Positions 27,334 to 36,139 of a stretch of 49,348 nucleotides of DNA are shown one piece after another. Below the pieces are notes generated by a model. It did not search any database, was not told the DNA's origin, and worked only from the letters and a program-made list of their open reading frames with translations. The stretch is from an uncultured beta proteobacterium (GTDB lineage Bacteria > Pseudomonadota > Gammaproteobacteria > Burkholderiales > Burkholderiaceae_C). How positions within the stretch are numbered: position 1 is the stretch's first letter; every line of letters begins with the position of its first letter. The stretch spans positions 1 through 49,348 of the forward strand of contig CAIKVZ010000130.1 in assembly GCA_903830985.1 (NCBI GenBank), read 5' to 3'. A program made the translations under genes and the position numbers.

Positions 27334-28962
27334 ATGGCCATTTTTCATTCCCTGTTGCGCGCCCTTTCGCGCCCCTGCCTGGCCATGTCGCTGACGCTGG
27401 TAGCCTGCGGCGGCGGTGCCGCAGGCGAGGCTGCTGCGCCTGCGCCCTTGCCCGCCGTCGATGTCAGTCCGGTGGCCCAGGCTGACCCCGGCAGCCGCTT
27501 GGCCGACGGCTGGCAATCCGGCGCCTTCATGGAAATTTTTGTCCGCGGCTATCAGGACAGCGATGGCGACGGCGTGGGCGACCTGCGCGGACTGACGCAG
27601 CGCCTGGACTACCTGCAGGAACTGGGTGTGAAAGGACTGTGGCTCATGCCCGTCACGCGCAGTGAAGACCATGACCATGGCTACGCGGTCACGGACTTTC
27701 GCCAGATCGAGTCCGCCTATGGAAGCCTAGCGGACTTTGACGAATTGCTGACGCAGGCGCACGCGCGCGGCATGGGTGTGATCGTCGACTACGTCGTGAA
27801 CCACAGCGCAGCCCAAAACCCGCTGTTCCTGAATTCCGCTACCAGCAAGGACAATTCCTACCGCTCCTGGTTCGTCTGGCAGGACAGTGCGCCGACGGGC
27901 TGGAGCATCTTTGGCAAGAACCCCTGGAACGGCACGCCCACTGGTGCCTACTTTTCTCAGTTCTCACCGAACATGCCGGACTTCAATTGGCTCAACCCTG
28001 CTGTCATGGCCTATCACCAGGACAGCCTGCGCTTCTGGCTGAACCGGGGCGTGGACGGCTTTCGCTTTGATGCGGTGCGCCATCTGGTGGAAAACGGCCC
28101 CGATGCCTGGGCCGACCAGCCCGGCAGCTTCGCTGTGGTGGCGCAGTTGCGCGGCACGATCCAGCGCTATGCTAAGCGCCACATGGTGTGCGAAGCGACT
28201 GCCCATGAACAAGACTGGGCCACCGACGCTACCTGCGGCAGCGCCTTCGCCTTTGGCCACGCTCAGGACATCGTGAACGCGGCGCGCGGCCAAGCTGCGG
28301 CCATCAACTCGATCGCCAACTATTTCAAGACAGCCCCGGCCGCCATGGCGACCATGGTGTCGAACCATGACCTGTTTGCCGGCGAGCGCCTGTGGGACCA
28401 GGTGGCGGGGGACCAGGCGCAATACCGACTGGCGGCTGCGAGCTATCTGCTGCAACCCGGCACACCCTTCATTTACTACGGTGAGGAGATTGGCATGTCG
28501 GCAGGCACCGGCCTGAGTGGCGATGCCAAGCTGCGCACGCCCATGAGCTGGGGCGGCGCCAACGCCGGCTTCAGCACCGGGCAGCCGTTTCGCGCGCTAT
28601 CGGGGAACGCGGCCAGCCAAAACGTCGCCAGCGAACGCTCCGATCCCAACTCGCTGTTCGCGTTTTACAAAGCCATGCTGGGCCTGCGCAACAGCCTGCC
28701 GTCCATCGCCAGGGGCAGCTACGAAAACATCTTTGTCAGCGGCAGCACGCTGGGATTCCAGCGCGCGCTGGGCGGGGAAAGAAGCCTGGTGCTGATCAAC
28801 TACGGCAAGAGTCCGTCCACGGTGTCGGTTCAGGGTCTGGCGCCCATGAGCGGCTGGCGTGCCGCCTACCCGGCCGCGGCTTCGCTGGCGGCTGACGCCC
28901 AAGGCCAGTTGCAGTTGACGCTGGCAGCTCAGTCGGTCCGGGTATTTGTCCTGGCCAACTGA
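27334..28962 (+). CDS. Lipoprotein alpha-amylase (GH13)
   Basis: ATG 27334 gives 542 residues with a lipoprotein signal ending in the lipobox LVAC (Cys about 28) followed by GGG. The GH13 catalytic set is present: DYVVNHSA, GFRFDAVRHL (nucleophile Asp, about 243), MVCEAT (Glu, about 286) and MVSNHD (about 342). The N-terminal LPAVDVSPVAQADPGSRL stretch is a spacer. The enzyme probably cuts alpha-1,4-glucans at the cell surface or on the periplasmic side of a membrane, supplying maltodextrins for the malKEFG system. Exact specificity (amylase, oligo-glucosidase) cannot be decided. Confidence 0.9.
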   Translation: MAIFHSLLRALSRPCLAMSLTLVACGGGAAGEAAAPAPLPAVDVSPVAQADPGSRLADGWQSGAFMEIFVRGYQDSDGDGVGDLRGLTQRLDYLQELGVKGLWLMPVTRSEDHDHGYAVTDFRQIESAYGSLADFDELLTQAHARGMGVIVDYVVNHSAAQNPLFLNSATSKDNSYRSWFVWQDSAPTGWSIFGKNPWNGTPTGAYFSQFSPNMPDFNWLNPAVMAYHQDSLRFWLNRGVDGFRFDAVRHLVENGPDAWADQPGSFAVVAQLRGTIQRYAKRHMVCEATAHEQDWATDATCGSAFAFGHAQDIVNAARGQAAAINSIANYFKTAPAAMATMVSNHDLFAGERLWDQVAGDQAQYRLAAASYLLQPGTPFIYYGEEIGMSAGTGLSGDAKLRTPMSWGGANAGFSTGQPFRALSGNAASQNVASERSDPNSLFAFYKAMLGLRNSLPSIARGSYENIFVSGSTLGFQRALGGERSLVLINYGKSPSTVSVQGLAPMSGWRAAYPAAASLAADAQGQLQLTLAAQSVRVFVLAN

Positions 28963-28978
28963 AATCTGCCCGCCGTGA

Positions 28979-30937
28979 TCAGTTAGGCGGGTTGTACTTT
29001 TTCAGAAATTTTTCGATCGCACCAAAAACCAGAAAACGGTTCTCTTCGCTGGCGAAGCCGTGTTCCTCCTTTTCCAGCAGGGTCCACTCATACACCTTGC
29101 CGTATTTTTTCAAGGCGTCGCGCATGTCCTCGCCGTGGATGGGGGGTACGCGGCTGTCCTTTTCGCCGTAGGCCATGAACACCGGCGCCTTGATTTTTTC
29201 TGCCTGCTTCACGGGAGAGGTGGCGATGAATTGCTCGCGCATGCTGTCCGGGTCGCCCAGGGTTTCGCGAAAATGAAACTCGGCCGCCTTGTCCTTGCTC
29301 CAACGACCTTCGCTGTACAGGTAGTTCAGGTTGGTCACGCCGAACAGGTTGACGCCGCACTGGTACTGGTCGGGGTCGCGCACCAGGCCCATCATGGCGG
29401 CGTAGCCACCGTAGCTGGCGCCCATGATGCAGATTTTTTTCGGGTCCGCGACACCCTGCTTGACCAGGCTGTTCACGCCGTCGCTGAGGTCATCCTGCAT
29501 GGCCAGGCCCCACTGGCGAAAGCCCTTGCGGTAGAACTCGTAGCCAAAACCGGTGGAGCCGCGAAATTGCGGTTGCAGCACGGCGTAGCCCATGCCGGCC
29601 AGAAACTGCACCCCCGAATCGAAGCCCCAGCCGTCCCGGGCGTTGGGTCCGCCGTGCGGATAGACCACCAGCGCCAAACCCTTGGCCTCGCGGCCCTTGG
29701 GCAGCGTGAGGTAGGACTGAATGGTCAAGCCGTCGCGCGCCACGTAGTCGTAAATCAACTGCTCGGACATCTTCTTCGGGTCAATCCCGGGGCGCACGGC
29801 AAACAGGTTTTGCAGCTTCTTCTTTTCCGGGTAGAACACTGCGTAATTGCCGGGCTGGGTCGATGAGTAGGAATGGATCAGCAGCGCAGCTTGCGGGTTC
29901 GCGGGGTGGATCACGTTCACCTGCCCTGCAAAGGCGCGGTCAATGGAGGCCTGCGTCGTGGCGTAGCCCTTGTCCAGCCATACCGTCTTCGGCGGCTCGG
30001 TCTGCATGCGCACACCCAGCAATTTGTGGCTGTCGGGCGCAAACACCAGACTCTCGTCCACGTCTACGCTCTTGTCGGCGGCCACGAGTTCGCCGGGCAG
30101 ATTGCTGGCAAAGTCGAACTTGAAGGCGCCATACTTGCCAGCTGGCCCGGGGGCCGACACGTACAGCGTCACATTGTTGGCATCGAAAGCCAACGGGGTG
30201 AATTTGGGCTCACGGTACGAATGCTCGGACAGCTTCTTCCAGGCCTGCGCCTCGTTATCCCGGTACCACACCGTGGCCTGGCGTTGCGCCACGTCGGTGG
30301 TCACGACGACGCGCAGCACGCCCTTATGGTCGAAGACGAAGTCACGCGCCAACCCAGGAACATTGAAGTAAATCTCCTTACGCCTTTCCGTGACCGTATC
30401 GACCCGGTAAGGAACCACGTCGCCGTTGTAAAAATAGCCCAGGGCGATGATGCTGTTCGGGTCGTCGGGCGTGACCGCCAGCATGCGCATGCCAAGCGGA
30501 GACGACAGTGCCTCGGCCTGGTTGCTGAAGCGCAGGTGCTCTGCCGTGTGCATGAGTGCCGCGGATTTGCTGCCGTCGCGGTTGATGGCGTACAACCCGC
30601 CGTAGGAGGATGAGTTGCCGTAGTCGCTGCCTCGGTTGATGACGTCAAACACCAGGCGCTCGTCGTTGATCCAGCGGATGTGATAAATGTCCAGCTTCTC
30701 GTAGCCCGCGATGTTCTTGGCTGCGTTCGTCTCCAACTCCACGATCGCCAGTTGCAGCACGCCGTCGATGGTGGTGGTGGTGGCCAGCAACTTGCCGTTG
30801 GGCGACAGGCTGGCCGTGCCGATCTGCGGGTTCTTGAAGAAAGTCTGCAGCGGGGTCTGGGCCGTGGCTGCGCCGAAGGCGGTGCACAGCAGGATCAGGC
30901 TCAACCAGACGCGAAGCTGGGACAGGGGATATTTCAT
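28979..30937 (-). CDS. Secreted prolyl-oligopeptidase family (S9) peptidase
   Basis: 652 residues with a signal peptide (VWLSLILLCTAFGAATAQ). The N-terminal half is a beta-propeller-like domain (IGTASLSPNGKLLATTT); the C-terminal alpha/beta-hydrolase has the nucleophile Ser in CIMGASYGGYAAMM, Asp in YGEKDSRVPPIHG and His in KEEHGFASEEN. Close to the DAP/acylaminoacyl-peptidase group. It cleaves short peptides, likely in the periplasm. It has no obvious link to the glucan genes around it; 110 bases separate it from the upstream MATE gene, so it probably has its own promoter. Confidence 0.92.
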   Translation of the reverse strand: MKYPLSQLRVWLSLILLCTAFGAATAQTPLQTFFKNPQIGTASLSPNGKLLATTTTIDGVLQLAIVELETNAAKNIAGYEKLDIYHIRWINDERLVFDVINRGSDYGNSSSYGGLYAINRDGSKSAALMHTAEHLRFSNQAEALSSPLGMRMLAVTPDDPNSIIALGYFYNGDVVPYRVDTVTERRKEIYFNVPGLARDFVFDHKGVLRVVVTTDVAQRQATVWYRDNEAQAWKKLSEHSYREPKFTPLAFDANNVTLYVSAPGPAGKYGAFKFDFASNLPGELVAADKSVDVDESLVFAPDSHKLLGVRMQTEPPKTVWLDKGYATTQASIDRAFAGQVNVIHPANPQAALLIHSYSSTQPGNYAVFYPEKKKLQNLFAVRPGIDPKKMSEQLIYDYVARDGLTIQSYLTLPKGREAKGLALVVYPHGGPNARDGWGFDSGVQFLAGMGYAVLQPQFRGSTGFGYEFYRKGFRQWGLAMQDDLSDGVNSLVKQGVADPKKICIMGASYGGYAAMMGLVRDPDQYQCGVNLFGVTNLNYLYSEGRWSKDKAAEFHFRETLGDPDSMREQFIATSPVKQAEKIKAPVFMAYGEKDSRVPPIHGEDMRDALKKYGKVYEWTLLEKEEHGFASEENRFLVFGAIEKFLKKYNPPN

Positions 30938-31047
30938 ACAGGTTTCTCCGCTTTCAGGACAGGCTTGGGGGACTGAGGGTAAAGATTATGCCGGCACAAA
31001 TGGAATCGTTCCCCATGGTTTACACCAGCACCTTGCAGGCTTGCCCA

Positions 31048-32421
31048 TCACGAAAAGCTTGCACTCCGCTGCTGTTGCTGCACGCGCCGACGTGCGGCTT
31101 TGGCCGATGGCAGCCAGCCGCGAAAAAACCAGCGCGCCGCCATGGCCAGCCCGCGCAGCCACTCGTCGGCGGCGTAGGCGATCCACACGCCCACCAGGCC
31201 GAGCTGCCAGTACACGCCGAGCAGCCAGGAGCCACCCGCCATGACGAACAGCATGGACACTGCGCCGACCATGACGGGGAAGCGCGCGTCGCCGGCCGCG
31301 CGCAAGGCGTTGATGATGATGACATTGCAGGTGCGCCCGGGCTCGAGCAGCACGGTGATCCACAACAGTGTGGTGGCGCTGGCGATGATCTGTGCGTCCT
31401 GGGTGAACAGGCGCAGCGTCCAGGGTGCGGTGGCTGCAGCCAGCGCTGCGACGGCAGTGGAGACGCCCAAGCCCAGCAGCAGGCTCTTGCGCAGCAAGCG
31501 GTGGGCCTGACGCAACTGTCCGGCCCCCACCAGATGGCCGATCAGCACCTCACAAGCCAGGCCGATGGCCAGGCTGAACAGCACGGTGATGTGCATGAGC
31601 TGAAAGGTATAACTCTGCGTCGCCAGCGAGGACGCACCCAGCGCCGCCACCACGCTCACGGAGACCAGCATGGCGGCGCGGTAAGCGACGTTTTCCGCCG
31701 CGCCCGGCAAGCCGATGTGCAGCACCGGCGCCAGCTTGTCCCAATGCAATGTCCACCAGTCGCGCGCGCGCGGCACCAGTTGCAACCGCCAGCGGCACAG
31801 CAGCAGGCCCAGGCCCAGGCCGCAGGCGCGGCTCAGGGCCATCGCCACGGCAAAGCCCGGCAGCCCCAGCGCGGGAATGGCCCCGAGGCCGCGCATCAAC
31901 GGCAGGCACAGCAGCAGGTGCAGGCCGTGCATGGCCAGGATGTTGAACATCACGTCGCGGGTGCGCAAATGCGCGCGCATGACCGAGGCCAGTGTGGCGT
32001 TCCAGGCATCGAGCAGCAGCGCCAGCGCCAGCGTCTGCAGGTAGGGCTGGGCCAGCGCCAGCACCGGTGGCGGTGCGTTCAGCAGTGACAGCATGCCGGC
32101 GGCGCTGCCCAGCACCCCCAGACCCGCGCCCAGGCCCAGCCAGCTGCTCGCACCCAGCGCGGCACGCGCGGTCTGGTCGGCACCCAAGCGGTTGCCAGCG
32201 CCCAGGTTTTGCGTGATGACCACGCTCACGCCCATGCTGACGATGCGAAACAGCAAGAAGAAAGCGTTCTGCAGATGGTTCGCGAGGCCAAACGCCGCGG
32301 CCGAAGTGTCAGAGATACCGGCCGCCAGCCACAGGCCCAGCAGGCCCACGCCGAAACCCAGCAGCAGTTCGGCCAGCATCGGCCAGGCGATGGCCACCAG
32401 CCGTGGCCGCGCCGGCGTCAT
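31048..32421 (-). CDS. MATE family efflux transporter
   Basis: 457 residues, about 12 hydrophobic segments in two repeated halves. Early motifs such as LLGLWLAAGISDTSAAAFGL and VSMGVSVVITQNLGAGN are characteristic. MATE proteins export drugs or metabolites using sodium or proton gradients. Start overlaps the malQ stop by 4 bases (32418-32421), so it is the last gene of the glgP-glgB-glgX-malQ operon, an unexpected partner. Substrate unknown. Confidence 0.88.
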   Translation of the reverse strand: MTPARPRLVAIAWPMLAELLLGFGVGLLGLWLAAGISDTSAAAFGLANHLQNAFFLLFRIVSMGVSVVITQNLGAGNRLGADQTARAALGASSWLGLGAGLGVLGSAAGMLSLLNAPPPVLALAQPYLQTLALALLLDAWNATLASVMRAHLRTRDVMFNILAMHGLHLLLCLPLMRGLGAIPALGLPGFAVAMALSRACGLGLGLLLCRWRLQLVPRARDWWTLHWDKLAPVLHIGLPGAAENVAYRAAMLVSVSVVAALGASSLATQSYTFQLMHITVLFSLAIGLACEVLIGHLVGAGQLRQAHRLLRKSLLLGLGVSTAVAALAAATAPWTLRLFTQDAQIIASATTLLWITVLLEPGRTCNVIIINALRAAGDARFPVMVGAVSMLFVMAGGSWLLGVYWQLGLVGVWIAYAADEWLRGLAMAARWFFRGWLPSAKAARRRVQQQQRSASFS

Positions 32422-33938
32422 GCGTTCGGCAGATGCAACAATTCGATCGGGCCGCGCCCGCTGGCGGCGGTGATCAGTCCCAATACCCGGCCCGGCTCGT
32501 TGCCCACCATGCGCCAGTCAAAACGCCAGGCCCAGTTGCCCTCGGTGGAGCCGGGCAGGTTCATGCGGTGACTGGCGTCCAGTCCCAGCACGTCCTGCAA
32601 CGGGAACACCGCCATGTTCGCCACCGAGTTGCTGGCCGCGCGGATCATGGCCCAGTGCAGATCCTCGTCCCCTGCGGCCAGGTAGGCGCCGGCAAAGGCG
32701 CGCTCACGCGGCTTGGCATGGGCCCACCAGCCGCGCGCAGTTTCGTTGTCGTGCGTACCGGTGTAGACCACGCAATGGGGGCCATAGTTGTGCGGCAGGA
32801 ATTCGTGGCTGCCGTCGCCGCCAAAGGCGAACTGCAGGATCTTCATGCCAGGAAAGCCGCAGCCGTCGCGCAATTCAATCACGTCGGGTGTGATGAGTCC
32901 CAGGTCTTCGGCAATGATGGGCAGCGGCCCCAGAGCGCTGGCGATCGCCGCAAACAGCGCCTTGCCCGGTGCCGGCACCCAGCTTCCTTCCATGGCTGTT
33001 GGGCAGCTTGCGGGGATTTCCCAGTAGCCGGCAAAGCCGCGGAAGTGGTCGATGCGAAACACATTGGCCTGCGCCAGGGCACGGCGCACGCGTGCCGTCC
33101 ACCAGGCAAAGTCTTCTGCGGCCATGCGGTCCCAGCGGTACAGGGGGTTGCCCCAACGCTGTCCCTCGGGCCCCATCTCGTCAGGTGGCACGCCCGCCAC
33201 CACCGTGGGCTGGAACGCATCGTCCAGCAAGTAGAAGTCGGGGCGCGCCCAGCAGTCCGCACTGTGATGCGCGACGAAGATCGGCAGGTCTCCCATGATG
33301 AAGACGCCGCGCGCGTTGGCATAGGACTTGAGGGACGCGGCTTGCAGGTCAAAGCACCATTGCACAAAGTTCCAGAAGTCGATTTCCTGCGCATGTTCCA
33401 GGCGTACCGCGTTCAAGGCCGCAGGGTCGCGCCTTCGCAGCGGCTCGTCCCAGTCCCACCAGGGCTGGCCGCCATGCGCTGTTTCCAGCGCCATGAACAG
33501 GCTGTAGTCGTCCAGCCAATGCTGCTCTTGCTTGCACCACGATGCGAACTCGTCGCGCTGCACCACCGAGGCACGCGCCATGAACCCGCTGCAGGCGGCG
33601 CGCAACTGATCGAGGCGCCAGGGAACGACGCGGGCATAGTCCACACGCTGCGCTTCAAAACCGTCAGCCGGCAAGACAGGGGGCGCCAGCCAGCCGCTTT
33701 GCACCAGCGGCTCCAGCGCCACCATCATGGGGCTGCCGGCAAAAGCCGAAACGCTTTGATAGGGCGAGTCGCAGGGGCCGATGGGTGTCGTTGGCAGCCA
33801 CTGCCAGACGCTCTGCCCGGCCGACACCAGCCAGTTCACGAAATGGAAGGCGGCCGGGCCAAAGTCGCCCATGCCGTGCGGGCCGGGCAGCGAGGTGATG
33901 TGCAGCAGCACACCGGAGGAGCGTTGTTCGAGGTTCAT
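32418..33938 (-). CDS. malQ: 4-alpha-glucanotransferase (amylomaltase, GH77)
   Basis: 506 residues. Transfers maltodextrin segments between chains, releasing glucose and making longer chains that GlgP can attack. Signature motifs: SSGVLLHITSLPGPHGMGD at the N-terminus, nucleophile Asp in FRIDHFRGFAGYWEIP (about 296), Glu in IIAEDLGLI (about 341) and GTHDNETARGWW (about 394). It starts 4 bases after the glgX stop. Length is typical for the short bacterial form. Confidence 0.95.
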   Translation of the reverse strand: MNLEQRSSGVLLHITSLPGPHGMGDFGPAAFHFVNWLVSAGQSVWQWLPTTPIGPCDSPYQSVSAFAGSPMMVALEPLVQSGWLAPPVLPADGFEAQRVDYARVVPWRLDQLRAACSGFMARASVVQRDEFASWCKQEQHWLDDYSLFMALETAHGGQPWWDWDEPLRRRDPAALNAVRLEHAQEIDFWNFVQWCFDLQAASLKSYANARGVFIMGDLPIFVAHHSADCWARPDFYLLDDAFQPTVVAGVPPDEMGPEGQRWGNPLYRWDRMAAEDFAWWTARVRRALAQANVFRIDHFRGFAGYWEIPASCPTAMEGSWVPAPGKALFAAIASALGPLPIIAEDLGLITPDVIELRDGCGFPGMKILQFAFGGDGSHEFLPHNYGPHCVVYTGTHDNETARGWWAHAKPRERAFAGAYLAAGDEDLHWAMIRAASNSVANMAVFPLQDVLGLDASHRMNLPGSTEGNWAWRFDWRMVGNEPGRVLGLITAASGRGPIELLHLPNA

Positions 33939-33942
33939 GGCT

Positions 33943-36069
33943 TCAGGAGGATGAGGAAATCAGGTGACCCAGTTGGCGCAAAAGCACCAGACTGCGCGAC
34001 GGAACCGAAAGCTGACCGGCAATGACAGTGCCGCTGTCCAACTCGCCACTGCTGTCCAGCGCAAGTGACCAAGGTCCCGGAGGCAGGACAAAGGCTTTGT
34101 CCACGGCATCGGGATTCATCGCCAACCACAGGCTGGCAGCAATGGATGAGGACACGGGCGGCTCGATCTGGCAGGCAAAGGCGTGATCGCCGTACTCGTG
34201 CCAGTCGGCCGACTGCATCTCGCAGCCGTTGGGTGCACGCCAAATGAGCAGCGGTGCGTCGATCTCGGTTCCGTGGGGCAGGAACCATTCGGCGTGGCGC
34301 AGCAACGGCTCGGCACGGCGCAAGGCGATCACTGTCCCAACAAAGGCGTTGAGTGATTGGTCGGCCGCCAGCCAGTCGAGCCAACTGGTGGCGTTGTCCT
34401 GGCAATACGCATTGTTGTTGCCGCCTTGCGTCTTGCCGATCTCGTCACCGGCGCACAGCATGGGCGTGCCTTGGGACAGCAGCAGTGTGGCCAGCATGGC
34501 GCGGCGCACGCGCTCGCGCAAGGCCAGCACATCAGCGTCGTTGCTCGGCCCTTCCTCGCCGTGGTTGGAGCACATCTCGCCGTCTCTTCCGTCGGCGTTG
34601 TTTTCACCGTTGGCCAGGTTGTGCCTTGTGCTGTAGCTCAGCATATCGGCGAGCGTGAAGCCATCGTGCACCGTGACGAAATTCACCGACGAGCCGGGGC
34701 TGCGCTGACTATGGTGGAACAAATCATTGGACGCCGTCAGGCGCCGGGCCATCTCACCGCGCGTCGTGCCACGCTGCAGCCAGTAGCCGCGCACGGCGTC
34801 GCGGTACTTGTCGTTCCACTCGAGGAATCGTCCCGGAAACTTGCCTACCTGGTAGCCCAGGGCTCCGGCGTCCCAGGGCTCGGCAATCAGCTGCACGGTG
34901 GACAGCACCGGATCCTGCTGCAGGGCGACAAAAAAAGCCGCATTCGAGGCAAAACCATGGTCGTTGCGGCCCAGCACCGGCGCCAGATCAAAGCGAAAGC
35001 CGTCCACACCCAATTCTTCCACCCAGTAGCGCAGCGAATCCAGCACGAACTGGGTGACGCGAGGGTGTGCCACATTCAGCGTGTTGCCGCAGCCTGTGAG
35101 ATTTTCATAGCGGCTGCGGTCGCCGCCCAGACGGTACCAACTGGCGTTGTCGAGACCGCGAAAGCTCAGGGTGGGGCCGCGTTCATCGCCTTCGGGCGTG
35201 TGGTTGTAGACCACATCCAGCACGACTTCGAGTCCGCCCGCGTGCAGATCCTGCACCATGGCGCGAAACTCCGCGGTGACGGCTGTGGGGTCGTTCGGCT
35301 GCATGGCCAGTTGTGGATTGGGGCAGAAAAATCCCAGCGTGTTGTAGCCCCAATAGTTGCTGCTGCCACGGGCCACCAGCGCAGCTTCGCTCACGCAGTA
35401 CTGCACGGGTAGCAGCGACAAGGTGGTCACGCCCAGCGACTTGAAATGCGCGATCGACGCCGGATGGGCCAGCCCGGCATAGGTGCCGCGCAGTGCCTCG
35501 GGAATGTCCGGGTACGTCATGGAAAAGCCCTTGACGTGAACCTCGTACAACACCCGTTCGGACGCAGGTCGCGGCGCGGCGCGCCGCATCGCCTGGGACT
35601 GCGACCGATCTGGCGCAACCCGGGCTTTCAGCGCCAGCAGGGCATTGTCCCTTGTGTCGAGCACTGTCAGGCCGTCGATGAGGGTCTCCCCATGATGCTC
35701 GGGCACCCACACCATGTTACCGACGATTTCTCGGGCGTAAGGATCGAGCAGCAGCTTGTGCGGGTTGAAGCGATGCCCGTTATGTGGCTCATACGGTCCG
35801 TGGGCGCGCAGCCCGTAGACCAGACCGGGGCCAGCCCCCGGCAGGAAACCATGGAACACGCCGCAATGCGGTCCGTGCAGCGCCAAGCGGCGCAACTCGC
35901 GTGTGCCGCCAGCGTCGAACAGACAAAGCTCGAGCGCGCTCGCATGGCGCGAGTAGACGGCAAAGTTGACGCCGCCGTCACGCGCGCAGGCGCCCAGCGG
36001 AAACGGCAGACCTTCCAGCAGATGCTGTGTCAGGGCCGGGGTCAGGGGCAGTGCTTCGGACAGTTCCAT
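33943..36069 (-). CDS. glgX: Glycogen debranching enzyme GlgX (GH13)
   Basis: ATG 36069 (MELSEALPLTPAL) gives 708 residues; a TTG at 36102 would add 11. CBM48-like N-terminal domain (FPLGACARDGGVNFAVYSRH), then the isoamylase-type barrel with VDGFRFDLAPVLGR (Asp, about 360), LIAEPWDAGALGYQVG (Glu, about 395) and FVTVHDGFTLADMLSY (about 466). It removes the short alpha-1,6 stubs that GlgP leaves on glycogen. No signal peptide. Sits between glgB and malQ on the same strand. Confidence 0.94.
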   Translation of the reverse strand: MELSEALPLTPALTQHLLEGLPFPLGACARDGGVNFAVYSRHASALELCLFDAGGTRELRRLALHGPHCGVFHGFLPGAGPGLVYGLRAHGPYEPHNGHRFNPHKLLLDPYAREIVGNMVWVPEHHGETLIDGLTVLDTRDNALLALKARVAPDRSQSQAMRRAAPRPASERVLYEVHVKGFSMTYPDIPEALRGTYAGLAHPASIAHFKSLGVTTLSLLPVQYCVSEAALVARGSSNYWGYNTLGFFCPNPQLAMQPNDPTAVTAEFRAMVQDLHAGGLEVVLDVVYNHTPEGDERGPTLSFRGLDNASWYRLGGDRSRYENLTGCGNTLNVAHPRVTQFVLDSLRYWVEELGVDGFRFDLAPVLGRNDHGFASNAAFFVALQQDPVLSTVQLIAEPWDAGALGYQVGKFPGRFLEWNDKYRDAVRGYWLQRGTTRGEMARRLTASNDLFHHSQRSPGSSVNFVTVHDGFTLADMLSYSTRHNLANGENNADGRDGEMCSNHGEEGPSNDADVLALRERVRRAMLATLLLSQGTPMLCAGDEIGKTQGGNNNAYCQDNATSWLDWLAADQSLNAFVGTVIALRRAEPLLRHAEWFLPHGTEIDAPLLIWRAPNGCEMQSADWHEYGDHAFACQIEPPVSSSIAASLWLAMNPDAVDKAFVLPPGPWSLALDSSGELDSGTVIAGQLSVPSRSLVLLRQLGHLISSSS

Positions 36070-36139
36070 GTGAAAGGTTCGAGGTTTTGGAGGCAGCGCC
36101 AATGCGCTAAAAACGTACAGTAAAAAATGAAAGCCGCTG

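Noticed and set aside
32403-34025. A 540-codon plus-strand frame opposite malQ
   Set aside because: Antisense shadow; malQ on the minus strand has all GH77 motifs.
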